Assembly: GCF_002118315.1 (NCBI RefSeq)
Contig: NZ_MTSZ01000007.1
Coordinates: 1 to 64,000 of the forward strand
Direction of reading: 5' to 3'
Origin: Kiloniella majae
Lineage (GTDB): Bacteria > Pseudomonadota > Alphaproteobacteria > Kiloniellales > Kiloniellaceae
DNA: 64,000 nt
Shown here: one piece after another, positions 44,933 to 53,023 of the stretch
Numbering within the stretch: the stretch's first letter is position 1
How the letters are laid out: each line of letters opens with the position of its first letter
Program-made: the position numbers and the translations under genes
Notes under the pieces: model-generated
What the model was told of the DNA's origin: nothing
Database searches by the model: none
Seen by the model: only the letters and a program-made list of their open reading frames with translations

Positions 44933-44952
44933 TGCGTTATAAATAACCGAGC

Positions 44953-44985
44953 AAAAAAAAGCCAATCGGCGGGGGACCGATTGGC
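44953..44985 (-). terminator. Intrinsic terminator for leftward transcription
   Basis: A perfect 9-bp stem GCCAATCGG (44961-44969) / CCGATTGGC (44977-44985) is followed on the minus strand by eight Ts. There is no T run on the plus side. It would end a leftward transcript, the only candidate being the small gene at 45312-45503. The rest of the 379-nt gap 44933-45311 holds the AT-rich hairpin at 45211 and no gene I can support. Confidence 0.8.
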
Positions 44986-45210
44986 ATAGTGGAGATGCCG
45001 AGACGCATGGGGGAAGACGTATAAATCACATCAGCAGTGTCTCTGCATCAAGAGCATCGGGGTAAGATGCGCTTGGGTGAAACTCTCTTGTGTACAGCTA
45101 TTTATTTCTGCAAAATTAGAGTGCTTCAAAACACGGTACAAATATTGGGGTACGGTACTGAGAACGCTTGGTGAGTCTAGTTGAAATCAATTTATGATTG
45201 TAGTAGGCCC

Positions 45211-45241
45211 CATAAAAATTAAATAATAATTAATTTTTATG
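45211..45241. repeat. AT-rich 12-bp inverted repeat
   Basis: Arms CATAAAAATTAA (45211-45222) and TTAATTTTTATG (45230-45241) are perfectly complementary around ATAATAA. It lies 70 nt past the small leftward gene. It could be a weak terminator or a protein site; nothing else identifies it. Confidence 0.55.
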
Positions 45242-45311
45242 CAGAAATCAAAAACAAATACGTCTTAAGGTTGTTTTATTTGTGATTTAGAGATTCTGAT
45301 CTTTATGTTCT

Positions 45312-45503
45312 TTAGGCTGTTCTGGAAAGAGCAAGAATATAACGAGTTTTCCAACTGCTTACAGGCGATGACAAAGAGTTAAAGATAGCCTTGAACAATT
45401 TGTGTGCTTCTGCAGATCTGATTTTACGCGCGGTCTGAAAGTGAACGCTCATGTCCGCTGCGGCCAAATCGAAATCTTTGCTGTTCTGTGTCATGTTTTT
45501 CAT
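45312..45503 (-). CDS. Small protein of unknown function
   Basis: A 63-residue ORF starting MKNMTQNSKDFDLAAADMSV with AAAGGA about 8 nt before the ATG. The middle, HFQTARKIRSAEAHKLFKAIFN, looks like an amphipathic helix; similar short helical proteins with an R-S-A/E motif occur in alphaproteobacteria, but I cannot name a family. A leftward terminator at 44953-44985 supports a transcript. It is divergent from the LysR-type gene at 45614. Confidence 0.5.
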   Translation of the reverse strand: MKNMTQNSKDFDLAAADMSVHFQTARKIRSAEAHKLFKAIFNSLSSPVSSWKTRYILALSRTA

Positions 45504-45613
45504 TTGTCTCGTCCTTTATCAGCATTCTTCCTTGATCTTAAGATATGTGAAATCATGATAAATGATAATAGGTCTTGTTGGATAAGGATTATATCGTTTA
45601 TTTTGATAATACT

Positions 45614-46540
45614 ATGGATGTAATCAGTGATATGACCGTGTTTGTCGAAGTCGTGGCCGCAGGCGGAATGACCGCCGCGGGGCGAAGGCTTAACCTGTCT
45701 GCGGCAGTTGTCAGCAAGCGAATTGCGAACCTGGAAGAACGCCTGGATGTACGTTTACTTAACCGGACAACAAGGCGTTTAAGCCTGACGGATGAGGGGG
45801 CAGGGTATTATGTTCGTTGTAAATCTATCCTTGAAGATATCGAAGATGCCGAAGCCGCGCTTTCCGGTTTGGCTGGGCATGTAAAGGGGACGTTGAAAAT
45901 TACAGCTCCTTCGTCTTTTGGGCGCAAACATATATCTCGTTTGCTACCGGAGTTCCTTAAACAATATCCGGATGTGTCTATTCAGGTGAGTTTAACGGAT
46001 CAAATTGTCGATATGGTCCAATCCGGTTTTGATCTCGCAATACGAACTGGGGAGCTAAAGGACAGCAGCTTGATCGCAAGGAAGCTGAGTCCGGCAAGAC
46101 GTGTCGTTTGTGCATCACGAGAGTATTTGGCGAAGGAAGGTGTGCCAGAACATCCTCAAGATCTTATTCACCACAACTGTCTGGTTCTTGGTTATCCCGG
46201 CGGTGTGCACGATCATTGGCACTTTAAGGGGCCCGAAGGGCAGATTGATGTAAAGGTCAAAGGCAACCTGGAAACAAACAATGGCGAAATCCTGAGGGAC
46301 GCCACAAAAGCAGGTATTGGTATTGCAATCAAATCTACATGGGACATTGCAGATGAGCTGAAAGCGGGTGAGTTGATCCCCATTCTCAGAGATTTCGAAC
46401 TCCCCAGTGCTGCAGTTTATGCGTTGTATCCAAATAGAGAGCACTTGCCAGCAAAAACCAGATCCTTCATCGATTTTCTGGAAGGAAAATTTGGTAGCGA
46501 GCCTTATTGGGATCGGGGTATCAGCTTAAAAGATATATGA
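45614..46540 (+). CDS. LysR-family transcriptional regulator
   Basis: A 308-residue regulator from the ATG at 45614 (an ATG at 45632 and a TTG at 45575 are other possible starts; none has a clear ribosome site). The winged helix (about 5-65) includes GGMTAAGRRLNLSAAVVSKRI, and the effector domain follows (FGRKHISRLLPEFLKQYPDV). This resembles the AaeR/DmlR-like LysR group. It ends 14 nt from the convergent sugar dehydrogenase gene, and it is divergent from the small gene at 45312. Confidence 0.88.
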   Translation: MDVISDMTVFVEVVAAGGMTAAGRRLNLSAAVVSKRIANLEERLDVRLLNRTTRRLSLTDEGAGYYVRCKSILEDIEDAEAALSGLAGHVKGTLKITAPSSFGRKHISRLLPEFLKQYPDVSIQVSLTDQIVDMVQSGFDLAIRTGELKDSSLIARKLSPARRVVCASREYLAKEGVPEHPQDLIHHNCLVLGYPGGVHDHWHFKGPEGQIDVKVKGNLETNNGEILRDATKAGIGIAIKSTWDIADELKAGELIPILRDFELPSAAVYALYPNREHLPAKTRSFIDFLEGKFGSEPYWDRGISLKDI

Positions 46541-46554
46541 TCTATAAGAGGTGT

Positions 46555-47694
46555 TTACGTGTTGGGAGGCTTGAGGCGATAGAGCGCGCCATTGTTTGCA
46601 TCAGTTAATATGTAGAGCAAACCATCAGGCCCTTGTTCTATAGCCCGAATACGTCCGACCTCTTCTTCCAGCAGTCTTTCTTCGTGCACGATTTTACCAT
46701 CTTGCAATTCTTGTCTTACCAAAAGCTTGAATTTTAAAGCTGTTGTGAACAGGTTTCCTTGCCAGTTGGGAAACGCGTCGCCTGAATAGAAGGTGATTCC
46801 TGCCGGGGCAATTGAAGGAGTCCATTGGTGTATGGGCTGTTGCATTTCCGGATGATGGGTGCCTTCGCCAATGGAGCCCCCGATATATTCCTTGCCATAG
46901 GTTATGATCGGCCAGCCATAATTTACGCCGGCCTGTAATCGGTTTATTTCATCGCCGCCACGTGGGCCGTGCTCACTTACCCACATTTCACCCGTCAGAT
47001 AGTGTCGAGTGAGCCCCTGTGGGTTCCGATGACCATAGGAATAGATTTCAGGTAAAACAGCATCATTCTGGGCAAAAGGATTATCCGCAGCGGGGAGCCC
47101 TTGGTCGTCTAACCTTAGAACCTTTCCGGCGTGAGAATTCAGTTTTTGGGCATTGTGGCGATTTCCTCGGTCCCCGATTGTCATAAACAGATCACCGTTA
47201 TTGTCAAATTCGATGCGCGATCCATAATGCTTCGATGTTGTCGATCCGGTGTCTGCAATAAATATCGTCTGCGGATCAAGCAGCTTTTGGTCAGCAAATC
47301 GGGCTTTTGCAAGTGCTGTTGTGGAGCCTTTTTTGAGGGGGTGGCTATAGGTGAGATAGATCAGTTGATTTTGTTCGAATGCGGGATGAATCGTTATATC
47401 CAGCAAGCCGCCTTGTCCTCGTGTTCTGACCTCGGGAAAGCTATCCAGTGAAATGTCGCGCAGGCTTTTGTCATGATAGAGTTTTAAACCTTTTTCCCGT
47501 TCCGTGATGAGCAAGGCCCCATTAGGTAAAAAGGCCATGCCCCAAGAATGATCTAACCCGTCTGCAAGCTGTTCCAGTTCAAATGTTTCTTTTTCACTTT
47601 TGAAGACATCAGAATTTTCAGCCCTGGTTTGGTCAACGGTAAATAAAACCGCCAAAAGAGAAAGCCAGATACTTAAGTTCATCCTGTAAAACAT
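46555..47694 (-). CDS. PQQ-dependent aldose sugar dehydrogenase
   Basis: A 379-residue periplasmic beta-propeller of the soluble GDH/aldose sugar dehydrogenase family. It has a signal peptide (hydrophobic 7-20, cleavage near QTRA-EN), then LEQLADGLDHSWGMAFLPNG, GQGGLLDITIHPAF, FMTIGDRGN, SYGHRNPQG and SEHGPRGGDEIN, which include the residues that hold PQQ and calcium in the family. GGAG lies 8 nt before the ATG at 47694. PQQ synthesis genes are not in the window. It oxidises aldoses, passing electrons to the respiratory chain. Confidence 0.92.
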   Translation of the reverse strand: MFYRMNLSIWLSLLAVLFTVDQTRAENSDVFKSEKETFELEQLADGLDHSWGMAFLPNGALLITEREKGLKLYHDKSLRDISLDSFPEVRTRGQGGLLDITIHPAFEQNQLIYLTYSHPLKKGSTTALAKARFADQKLLDPQTIFIADTGSTTSKHYGSRIEFDNNGDLFMTIGDRGNRHNAQKLNSHAGKVLRLDDQGLPAADNPFAQNDAVLPEIYSYGHRNPQGLTRHYLTGEMWVSEHGPRGGDEINRLQAGVNYGWPIITYGKEYIGGSIGEGTHHPEMQQPIHQWTPSIAPAGITFYSGDAFPNWQGNLFTTALKFKLLVRQELQDGKIVHEERLLEEEVGRIRAIEQGPDGLLYILTDANNGALYRLKPPNT

Positions 47695-47966
47695 GCCGCG
47701 CTCCGGTGAAAGCTAGATGATGTTAGGTACTCTATCATAAAATCTAAAGGCATAAGATCTAAAGGGTCATGATAGAGGATAAAACAAATTGGTTTGAAAC
47801 TATTTTATTCAGAACTTCGTGAAGTAAATTTTCCTGAGAACATTTTCGCGCTTTATTAAATTGTTCTCAATCACTGTAACTTTTATGCCAATAGAGAGGT
47901 CTTCGTAAGGTTCGCCTTCGGGATGCGATTAACGGACTAAGTGGAAAGCAGAAGAGGAATGGGATC

Positions 47967-49298
47967 ATGAATGAAGCCGAAATGGATCTTACCAAAATGG
48001 ATATCAACAGCGTTCAGAAAAGAGCCTTGAGTGTTTTTACTGCAGGTATATCTAACGGTGAGTTCGGGTTTCCCCCTGAATCACTTATTGAGGTTGCTAA
48101 AGGGAAGGGGGCAAGGCTTTGGGATAGTTCAGGGAAAGAGTATTTGGATTTTTCCATGGGCTGGGGATCTTGTTTGGTTGGTCATGCTCGGGAAGAGGTT
48201 GTTGATGCGGTTCAGAAGCAAGCAGAATTAGGATCAAACTTCGCTTATCTGAATAATCATGCACTGCAACTAGCTGAGGAAATTCAAAGAATAGCCCCGG
48301 CTGTTGATCGACTACGTTTTTGCGCATCGGGAACCGAAGCAACGATGTACTGCCAGCGATTGGCACGAGCTTTTACGGGGAAGAAAATGATCCTGAAGTT
48401 TGAAGGTGCTTATCATGGGGCGAACGAAGCTGGGGTTACTTCTCTCTTCCCGCACAAGAATTTGGCTTTTCCAACACCGGAACTCACTTCCGCAGGGGTG
48501 CCAATGGCCTCGGAAAATCTTTTGATCGCCCCCTATAATGATCTGGAAACAACGGAAGAGATTATAACCGGGAATGCAGATGATATTGCCGGGGTTTTAA
48601 TGGAGCCACTACAGCGCTGTACACCACCATTCCCTGGGTTTCTAGAGGGTATTCGGACTCTGTGTGACAAGCACGATATTCCACTTATCTTTGACGAAGT
48701 TGTAACAGGCTTTAGATTAGCTTATGGCGGTGCACAGGAGAAGTACGGTGTGATCCCTGATCTGGTTGCCTATGGTAAAGCCTTGGGCGGTGGATATCCT
48801 ATTGGTGCGTTTGGGGGGCGTGCGGATATCATGGATCATGTTAACGAACATTACATCGGACAGGATAATTATGTCTGGATGGCTTCGACATTAGGTGGAA
48901 ATCCTATATCAACGTCGGCGGCCAATGCAGCACTTTCCGTCTATCGCTTGCCGGGCACTTATGAAAAGTTGTTTGAAACTGGGGAATATCTTCGTACAAA
49001 TCTCAGACGTATTCTTGGTGATCTTGGAGAGCCTGCACAAGTAATCGGTGATGGTCCTTTGGCCCAGATCGTTTTTACAGATCAAGAGGTTTTCAATTAT
49101 CGTTCCACAGCTTCAGGTGACAAAAAGAAGGGGCGCGCCATGATGCTGGGCCTTTTCAAACGAGGTATTTTTCTTAACCCAATGGGAACCAAGCTTTATA
49201 TGTCAATTGCTCATGATCAAGACATCTGCGATGCCTTTCTTATGCGATTTGAAGACTGTTTGAAAGATGATGTTCTTTCTGTTGGTCAGTGTGGATAA
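47967..49298 (+). CDS. Class III aminotransferase (glutamate-1-semialdehyde aminomutase-like)
   Basis: A 443-residue fold-type I PLP enzyme. The PLP lysine is Lys271 in AYGKALGGGYPIGAFGG, with Asp243 in FDEVVTGFR and the phosphate motif ASGTEATMY (120-128). It resembles glutamate-1-semialdehyde 2,1-aminomutase but differs in the substrate region, and a haem-pathway role is not supported by neighbours, so it is more likely an aminotransferase of unknown substrate. The ATG is preceded by a purine-rich stretch. It stands alone. Confidence 0.88.
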   Translation: MNEAEMDLTKMDINSVQKRALSVFTAGISNGEFGFPPESLIEVAKGKGARLWDSSGKEYLDFSMGWGSCLVGHAREEVVDAVQKQAELGSNFAYLNNHALQLAEEIQRIAPAVDRLRFCASGTEATMYCQRLARAFTGKKMILKFEGAYHGANEAGVTSLFPHKNLAFPTPELTSAGVPMASENLLIAPYNDLETTEEIITGNADDIAGVLMEPLQRCTPPFPGFLEGIRTLCDKHDIPLIFDEVVTGFRLAYGGAQEKYGVIPDLVAYGKALGGGYPIGAFGGRADIMDHVNEHYIGQDNYVWMASTLGGNPISTSAANAALSVYRLPGTYEKLFETGEYLRTNLRRILGDLGEPAQVIGDGPLAQIVFTDQEVFNYRSTASGDKKKGRAMMLGLFKRGIFLNPMGTKLYMSIAHDQDICDAFLMRFEDCLKDDVLSVGQCG

Positions 49299-49622
49299 AC
49301 GGTTATTCAGCAACAGGCCCGGTTAATAACTATAGGCGATGCAGACTGAGGTAATATAAACTGGGTTAATGAAGCTAAGAACGATGCGTTTAAAATGTTA
49401 TTTTTGTGATTGTCTTAAAATAATCATATTGCGTGCATACTTTCCTTAATCATTAAGTTAACTCTGTAGCTTGGTTAGCTCTGTGGGGGAGTGTTCTCAG
49501 ATTGTTCCGGAATTGAATCTTTTCTGTTTTTTTAGATAAATTTTATCTTAACGTTTGATCCATCGTGGTCAGCAGAGTATCAATCCCTGAATAGATCTTG
49601 AGAATAGTTTTAAGAATGGTTT
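49299..49622. other. Intergenic region, nothing specific seen
   Basis: A 324-nt AT-rich gap between the aminotransferase gene and the first small paralogue. I see no hairpin terminator, RNA gene or supported ORF. A promoter for the small gene must lie here. Confidence 0.4.
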
Positions 49623-49835
49623 ATGAGAGAGTTCGAGCATATGCCTGAGATTGGTGATATTTTTTCTAAAAGGCACGCATCGTACCAAGATTGGGAGGTT
49701 GTCGAGGTTTATAAATCGACAATTGATGGGCTGGAATATGCCCGACTCCGTAATAAAAATATTGGAGATAAATCGGTTAGTGCTGTTGAGTTGACGCGCC
49801 GCGGGTCGGATTGGCTTCGTAAAACACCAGCGTAA
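49623..49835 (+). CDS. Small protein of unknown family, first of a tandem pair
   Basis: A 70-residue soluble protein. Its core PEIGDIFSKRHASYQDWEVV, then EVYKSTIDGLEYARLRN and SAVELTRRGSDWLRKT, aligns without gaps with the protein at 50070-50357 (about half identical): shared GD(I/V)(F/Y)SKR, QDW, YKS, DG, YARL(R/K)N and SDWxxKT. The small fold with alternating strands suggests a single beta-rich domain like SH3 or PilZ-type barrels, but no family is recognised. The start may be the ATG at 49623 or 49641. A terminator follows. Confidence 0.7.
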   Translation: MREFEHMPEIGDIFSKRHASYQDWEVVEVYKSTIDGLEYARLRNKNIGDKSVSAVELTRRGSDWLRKTPA

Positions 49836-49865
49836 TAATTCATCGGTAATTCTTTGCCTGTTTTT

Positions 49866-49891
49866 AAAGCCCGCTTATGGCGGGTTTTTTT
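49866..49891 (+). terminator. Intrinsic terminator after the first small paralogue
   Basis: A short GC-rich hairpin, CCCGC and GCGGG around a small loop, flanked by AAAG and a run of seven Ts. It lies 31 nt after the stop codon, so the second paralogue is transcribed separately. Confidence 0.8.
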
Positions 49892-50069
49892 AATGCCTTC
49901 ATTTGATTTCAAAGAGCGAAAACAGTGGTGCTGAGTCTGATTTGTGTCCGTGAGGTGACAATTATATGTTAAGCCCCTCGGTGCCTGCAGTTGACCTTGA
50001 TGTGGTCGAAGATCCTTCATAATTTCGAGCGACTGTCATTGTTTCAAATATGAACTACAAAGGTGCTCT

Positions 50070-50357
50070 ATGAAGGAAAAAACGCCAGAAAAATTACCCG
50101 TTGTTGGTGATGTCTATTCAAAGCGGACACGCTTTTTGCAGGACTGGATCGTAACCGATATTTATAAATCACACGTTGATGGTGTCACCTATGCACGCCT
50201 GAAAAATCCATTGATGGGCGAAAAGAACGTTGGTGCCGCAGAATTGGTGCGTAAAAAATCTGACTGGACAAAGAAAACCGTCAATCAGTCCCCGGTCGAT
50301 CCTGTTCTGGATTTTTCTTTGGATCGTCAAGGTCAAAAAGAGGCCTTAAGACATTAG
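50070..50357 (+). CDS. Small protein of unknown family, second of a tandem pair
   Basis: A 95-residue paralogue of the 49623-49835 protein: residues 9-71 (LPVVGDVYSKRTRFLQDWIV ... SDWTKKT) match, followed by a 24-residue extension (NQSPVDPVLDFSLDRQ part). AAAGG lies 7-8 nt before the ATG. Function unknown; the conserved Trp, Tyr and basic residues suggest a ligand- or nucleic-acid-binding surface, which is a guess. A terminator separates it from the first copy, so each probably has its own promoter. Confidence 0.75.
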   Translation: MKEKTPEKLPVVGDVYSKRTRFLQDWIVTDIYKSHVDGVTYARLKNPLMGEKNVGAAELVRKKSDWTKKTVNQSPVDPVLDFSLDRQGQKEALRH

Positions 50358-50488
50358 AACTGGAAGCCGTTTTAATAACAATTTTGTCAAAGTGCTACAT
50401 TTGTTACCCTTTATGCCGAAGGCTACATAAGATGCTTATTTGTTAATCTTTATTTGTCATCTCTAAGTTAATTTTTCTTATTCATAGA

Positions 50489-51724
50489 GTGGCAAATAAC
50501 GGGCGTGTTTTGAATTCAAAATTTAAAGAGGCAAAAAATTCTAACTTATCCTTAGCTGTTTTTGAGCCGGATCGACTTCGTTTATACGTTTGCTTTATTT
50601 TGGGTATTTGTTTGTTCCGAGCAATTGCCTTGATATCTTCTGTCGACAACATGCTGGATGCCACCAACAGTCCTGTTGGGTATGATTTTATTACCTTTTG
50701 GTCTGCGGGGTATCTTGCTCTTGAAGGTGTGCCCGAAGCCGCGTTCATCCGCGAAAGAATTGTTGAAATACAACAATTGGCCGTTCCAGGGAATGACGCA
50801 GTGTTTTTGTGGCATTACCCGCCGACCTTTATGTTGTTGACAACAGTTCTTGCCGCGATCCCGTATTTAGCATCGTATTTTTTGTTTATTGGGGGCAGTT
50901 TTCTTTTTTACGTCTATTCGCTGAAGCGTTTATTCCAACATCGCTATGCAATATTACTCATTATTGCTTATCCTGCGGTGTATCTGACAATGGTACATGG
51001 GCAAAATTCTTTGTTAAGTACCGGGTTGCTCGCCTGTGCAATCGTTTGCTTCCGTTCAAGACCAGTTCTTGCTGGTGTTTTCATTGGGTTGCTTGCCTTT
51101 AAACCGCAATTGGGCGTTCTTATTCCACTGGTTCTCATTGTTTCCCAGCAATGGAGAGTCTTTTGGTCTGCTGCCGTAACAACAGGTGTTTTTGTTGGGC
51201 TGTCTTTAACCGTGTTTGGTTGGGAGCTATGGGATATATTCTTCCAGAATATGTCTGTGGTTAAATCCCTAATGGGCCAGGGGGGCTTGCTTTCAGAAAA
51301 AATGCCGAGCCTATATATAACATTGAAAATGATTGGTTTTGCAGATCATTTTGCTTACGTAATGCACTGGGGAATGGCGTCTGGTGTTGTGGGTGTTTTG
51401 ATGTGGCTTTGGTATCGATGTGGTCCAACGAACATGGCTTTTGCCGCCCTTATTCCGGCGATACTATTGATCCTCCCTTATCTCTTTGATTACGAGATGA
51501 CGTTGCTTGCAATTCCCATTGCTTTACTTGCGATGGATATGGCCGAAAAGGGAGGGATGTCTTGGGAAAAAACCATTCTTGTCTGCGGGTTCGTGACGCC
51601 GTTAATTCTTGCCGGTATAGGGCAAAATTTTGGTGTTCAGATTGGGTTTCCGGTCATTTTTTCTCTGTTTGTTTTGGCTGTATCGCGTGCGGTTTCAGAG
51701 GTGCGAAAAACAAAAGCTGTTTAA
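50489..51724 (+). CDS. GT87-family (DUF2029) membrane glycosyltransferase
   Basis: A 411-residue protein with about nine to ten transmembrane segments. The first periplasmic loop has the YDFITFWSAGYLALEG motif (aspartate near the first helix, as in polyprenyl-phosphate-dependent GT-C enzymes) and HYPPTFMLL; HGQNSLLSTGLL and AFKPQLGVLIPL are also typical of DUF2029. Such enzymes add mannose or related sugars from polyprenyl phosphate donors outside the membrane. The start is a GTG with a weak ribosome site. Its stop codon shares bases with that of the convergent nnrS. Confidence 0.85.
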   Translation: MANNGRVLNSKFKEAKNSNLSLAVFEPDRLRLYVCFILGICLFRAIALISSVDNMLDATNSPVGYDFITFWSAGYLALEGVPEAAFIRERIVEIQQLAVPGNDAVFLWHYPPTFMLLTTVLAAIPYLASYFLFIGGSFLFYVYSLKRLFQHRYAILLIIAYPAVYLTMVHGQNSLLSTGLLACAIVCFRSRPVLAGVFIGLLAFKPQLGVLIPLVLIVSQQWRVFWSAAVTTGVFVGLSLTVFGWELWDIFFQNMSVVKSLMGQGGLLSEKMPSLYITLKMIGFADHFAYVMHWGMASGVVGVLMWLWYRCGPTNMAFAALIPAILLILPYLFDYEMTLLAIPIALLAMDMAEKGGMSWEKTILVCGFVTPLILAGIGQNFGVQIGFPVIFSLFVLAVSRAVSEVRKTKAV

Positions 51725-52908
51725 CCCGGTTTTCCATCTAGTCTTGGACGGGTCATCAAAGGTAAAAAGTTGGTGAGGTAGAGGCCAAAGGCCAAGATCC
51801 AGAGAAGCGAAGACAGGTAAAGTAACTGTTCAGAAAAATGGTTATCAATAAAAGATTGGGTGACGCGGAATATAGCTGACAGTGTTAACACACAAAGCGC
51901 GGTTGTTAGATATGAATTTGTTTTGAGGGTGCTGCCGGTGTGGCCAAGGCCGGCTCTGACAGTGACAACCAGGATCATTGTGCCAATGGCACCGGCGGTC
52001 AATGCGTGGAGGGCGCCTTCCCAAAAGTAACCATAGGTGACAAAACCGTAAGCTTTTAGAGCAAGTCCAATGGGTATCCAGAGATAAGCTACATGCATTG
52101 CCCATAGTAAGGGATCAGAAAGTGTCATCCAGCCTTTCCAGAAGTATAGCCGGGCGAGATGTAACCCTGCGAGTATTGCGCAGAAATAGGCAAAGGGGTC
52201 CGGCCAACTATCCGCGATGAATAGGTCGCCAATCATCATTGCTGCAGTGCCAGCGATGCATAAGATGCTGAGTTTACCTGGCGCACCTATGGTTACGTTT
52301 TCTCCTTTGGCTGTGAGGGCGTTTCTCGTGAAGGCAGGAACAATGCGCCCCCCGATGATTGTAATCAACAGCAGTAGAAGAGATATAGCTGCTTCCAGAA
52401 TGGTCCGCGAGGAATGTGGGGCGATACCTGCTTCTGAGAGATAAAAACACAGATTAAATAGGGCGAGGACCATAAAGATAGCAGGTAACATGAGATTTCG
52501 TTTGTTGCCTGTTCTAATGAGTATTCTCGCAGTGTAGATTGACAGTACGGGAAGAAACATGAGGTCAATAGTGGCGAGAAGACTATAGGGGAGAGATGTT
52601 CCCGCCCATAGGGATAATCGACCAAGGAGCCAAAGACTAAAGAGGGTGATCAGTGGTTTGCCAGATAAAGGGGCTGTGTTTGTCCAGTTGGGCATGGCTG
52701 TTAATATGAATCCGGCAATGGCTGCAACACCAAAGCCATAGATCATTTCGTGCCCGTGGATGAGAGATGGCGCAATATGCGTATCGTAGTCGATAAATCC
52801 TGCAAGTATCATAATCCATAGTGACAAGACAGTCAGGGCATATAAGGCTCCTGCAGTGAAAAATGGTCTGAAACCTGCCCGCCAGAAAGGTGAACTTGCA
52901 GTAATCAT
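51721..52908 (-). CDS. nnrS: NnrS-family membrane protein
   Basis: A 395-residue multi-pass (about twelve helices) membrane protein of the NnrS family, haem- and copper-containing proteins linked to nitric oxide stress and denitrification. Family motifs are PFWRAGFRPFFTAGALYAL near the start, HGHEMIYGFGVAAIAGF, LTAMPNWT and GGRIVPAFTRNAL, then HALTAGAIGTMIL. AAGGA lies upstream of the ATG at 52908, which removes 16 residues from the longer ORF. It follows hemN by 115 nt, so a low-oxygen transcript is plausible. Confidence 0.92.
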   Translation of the reverse strand: MITASSPFWRAGFRPFFTAGALYALTVLSLWIMILAGFIDYDTHIAPSLIHGHEMIYGFGVAAIAGFILTAMPNWTNTAPLSGKPLITLFSLWLLGRLSLWAGTSLPYSLLATIDLMFLPVLSIYTARILIRTGNKRNLMLPAIFMVLALFNLCFYLSEAGIAPHSSRTILEAAISLLLLLITIIGGRIVPAFTRNALTAKGENVTIGAPGKLSILCIAGTAAMMIGDLFIADSWPDPFAYFCAILAGLHLARLYFWKGWMTLSDPLLWAMHVAYLWIPIGLALKAYGFVTYGYFWEGALHALTAGAIGTMILVVTVRAGLGHTGSTLKTNSYLTTALCVLTLSAIFRVTQSFIDNHFSEQLLYLSSLLWILAFGLYLTNFLPLMTRPRLDGKPG

Positions 52909-53023
52909 AATATCCTTGGTCCTCGAAATTTCCTTTATAGTATATTTAAAATGCATCTATTGTGATATGTGACAGAGGCGCGCAGTTTTAGCTGCCAAAC
53001 TGGTGTTAAAATCTCTTGGCTGT

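Noticed and set aside
47967-49298. Assignment as hemL for haem synthesis
   Set aside because: The sequence is class III aminotransferase and GSAM-like, but the context does not support it and many such genes have other substrates.
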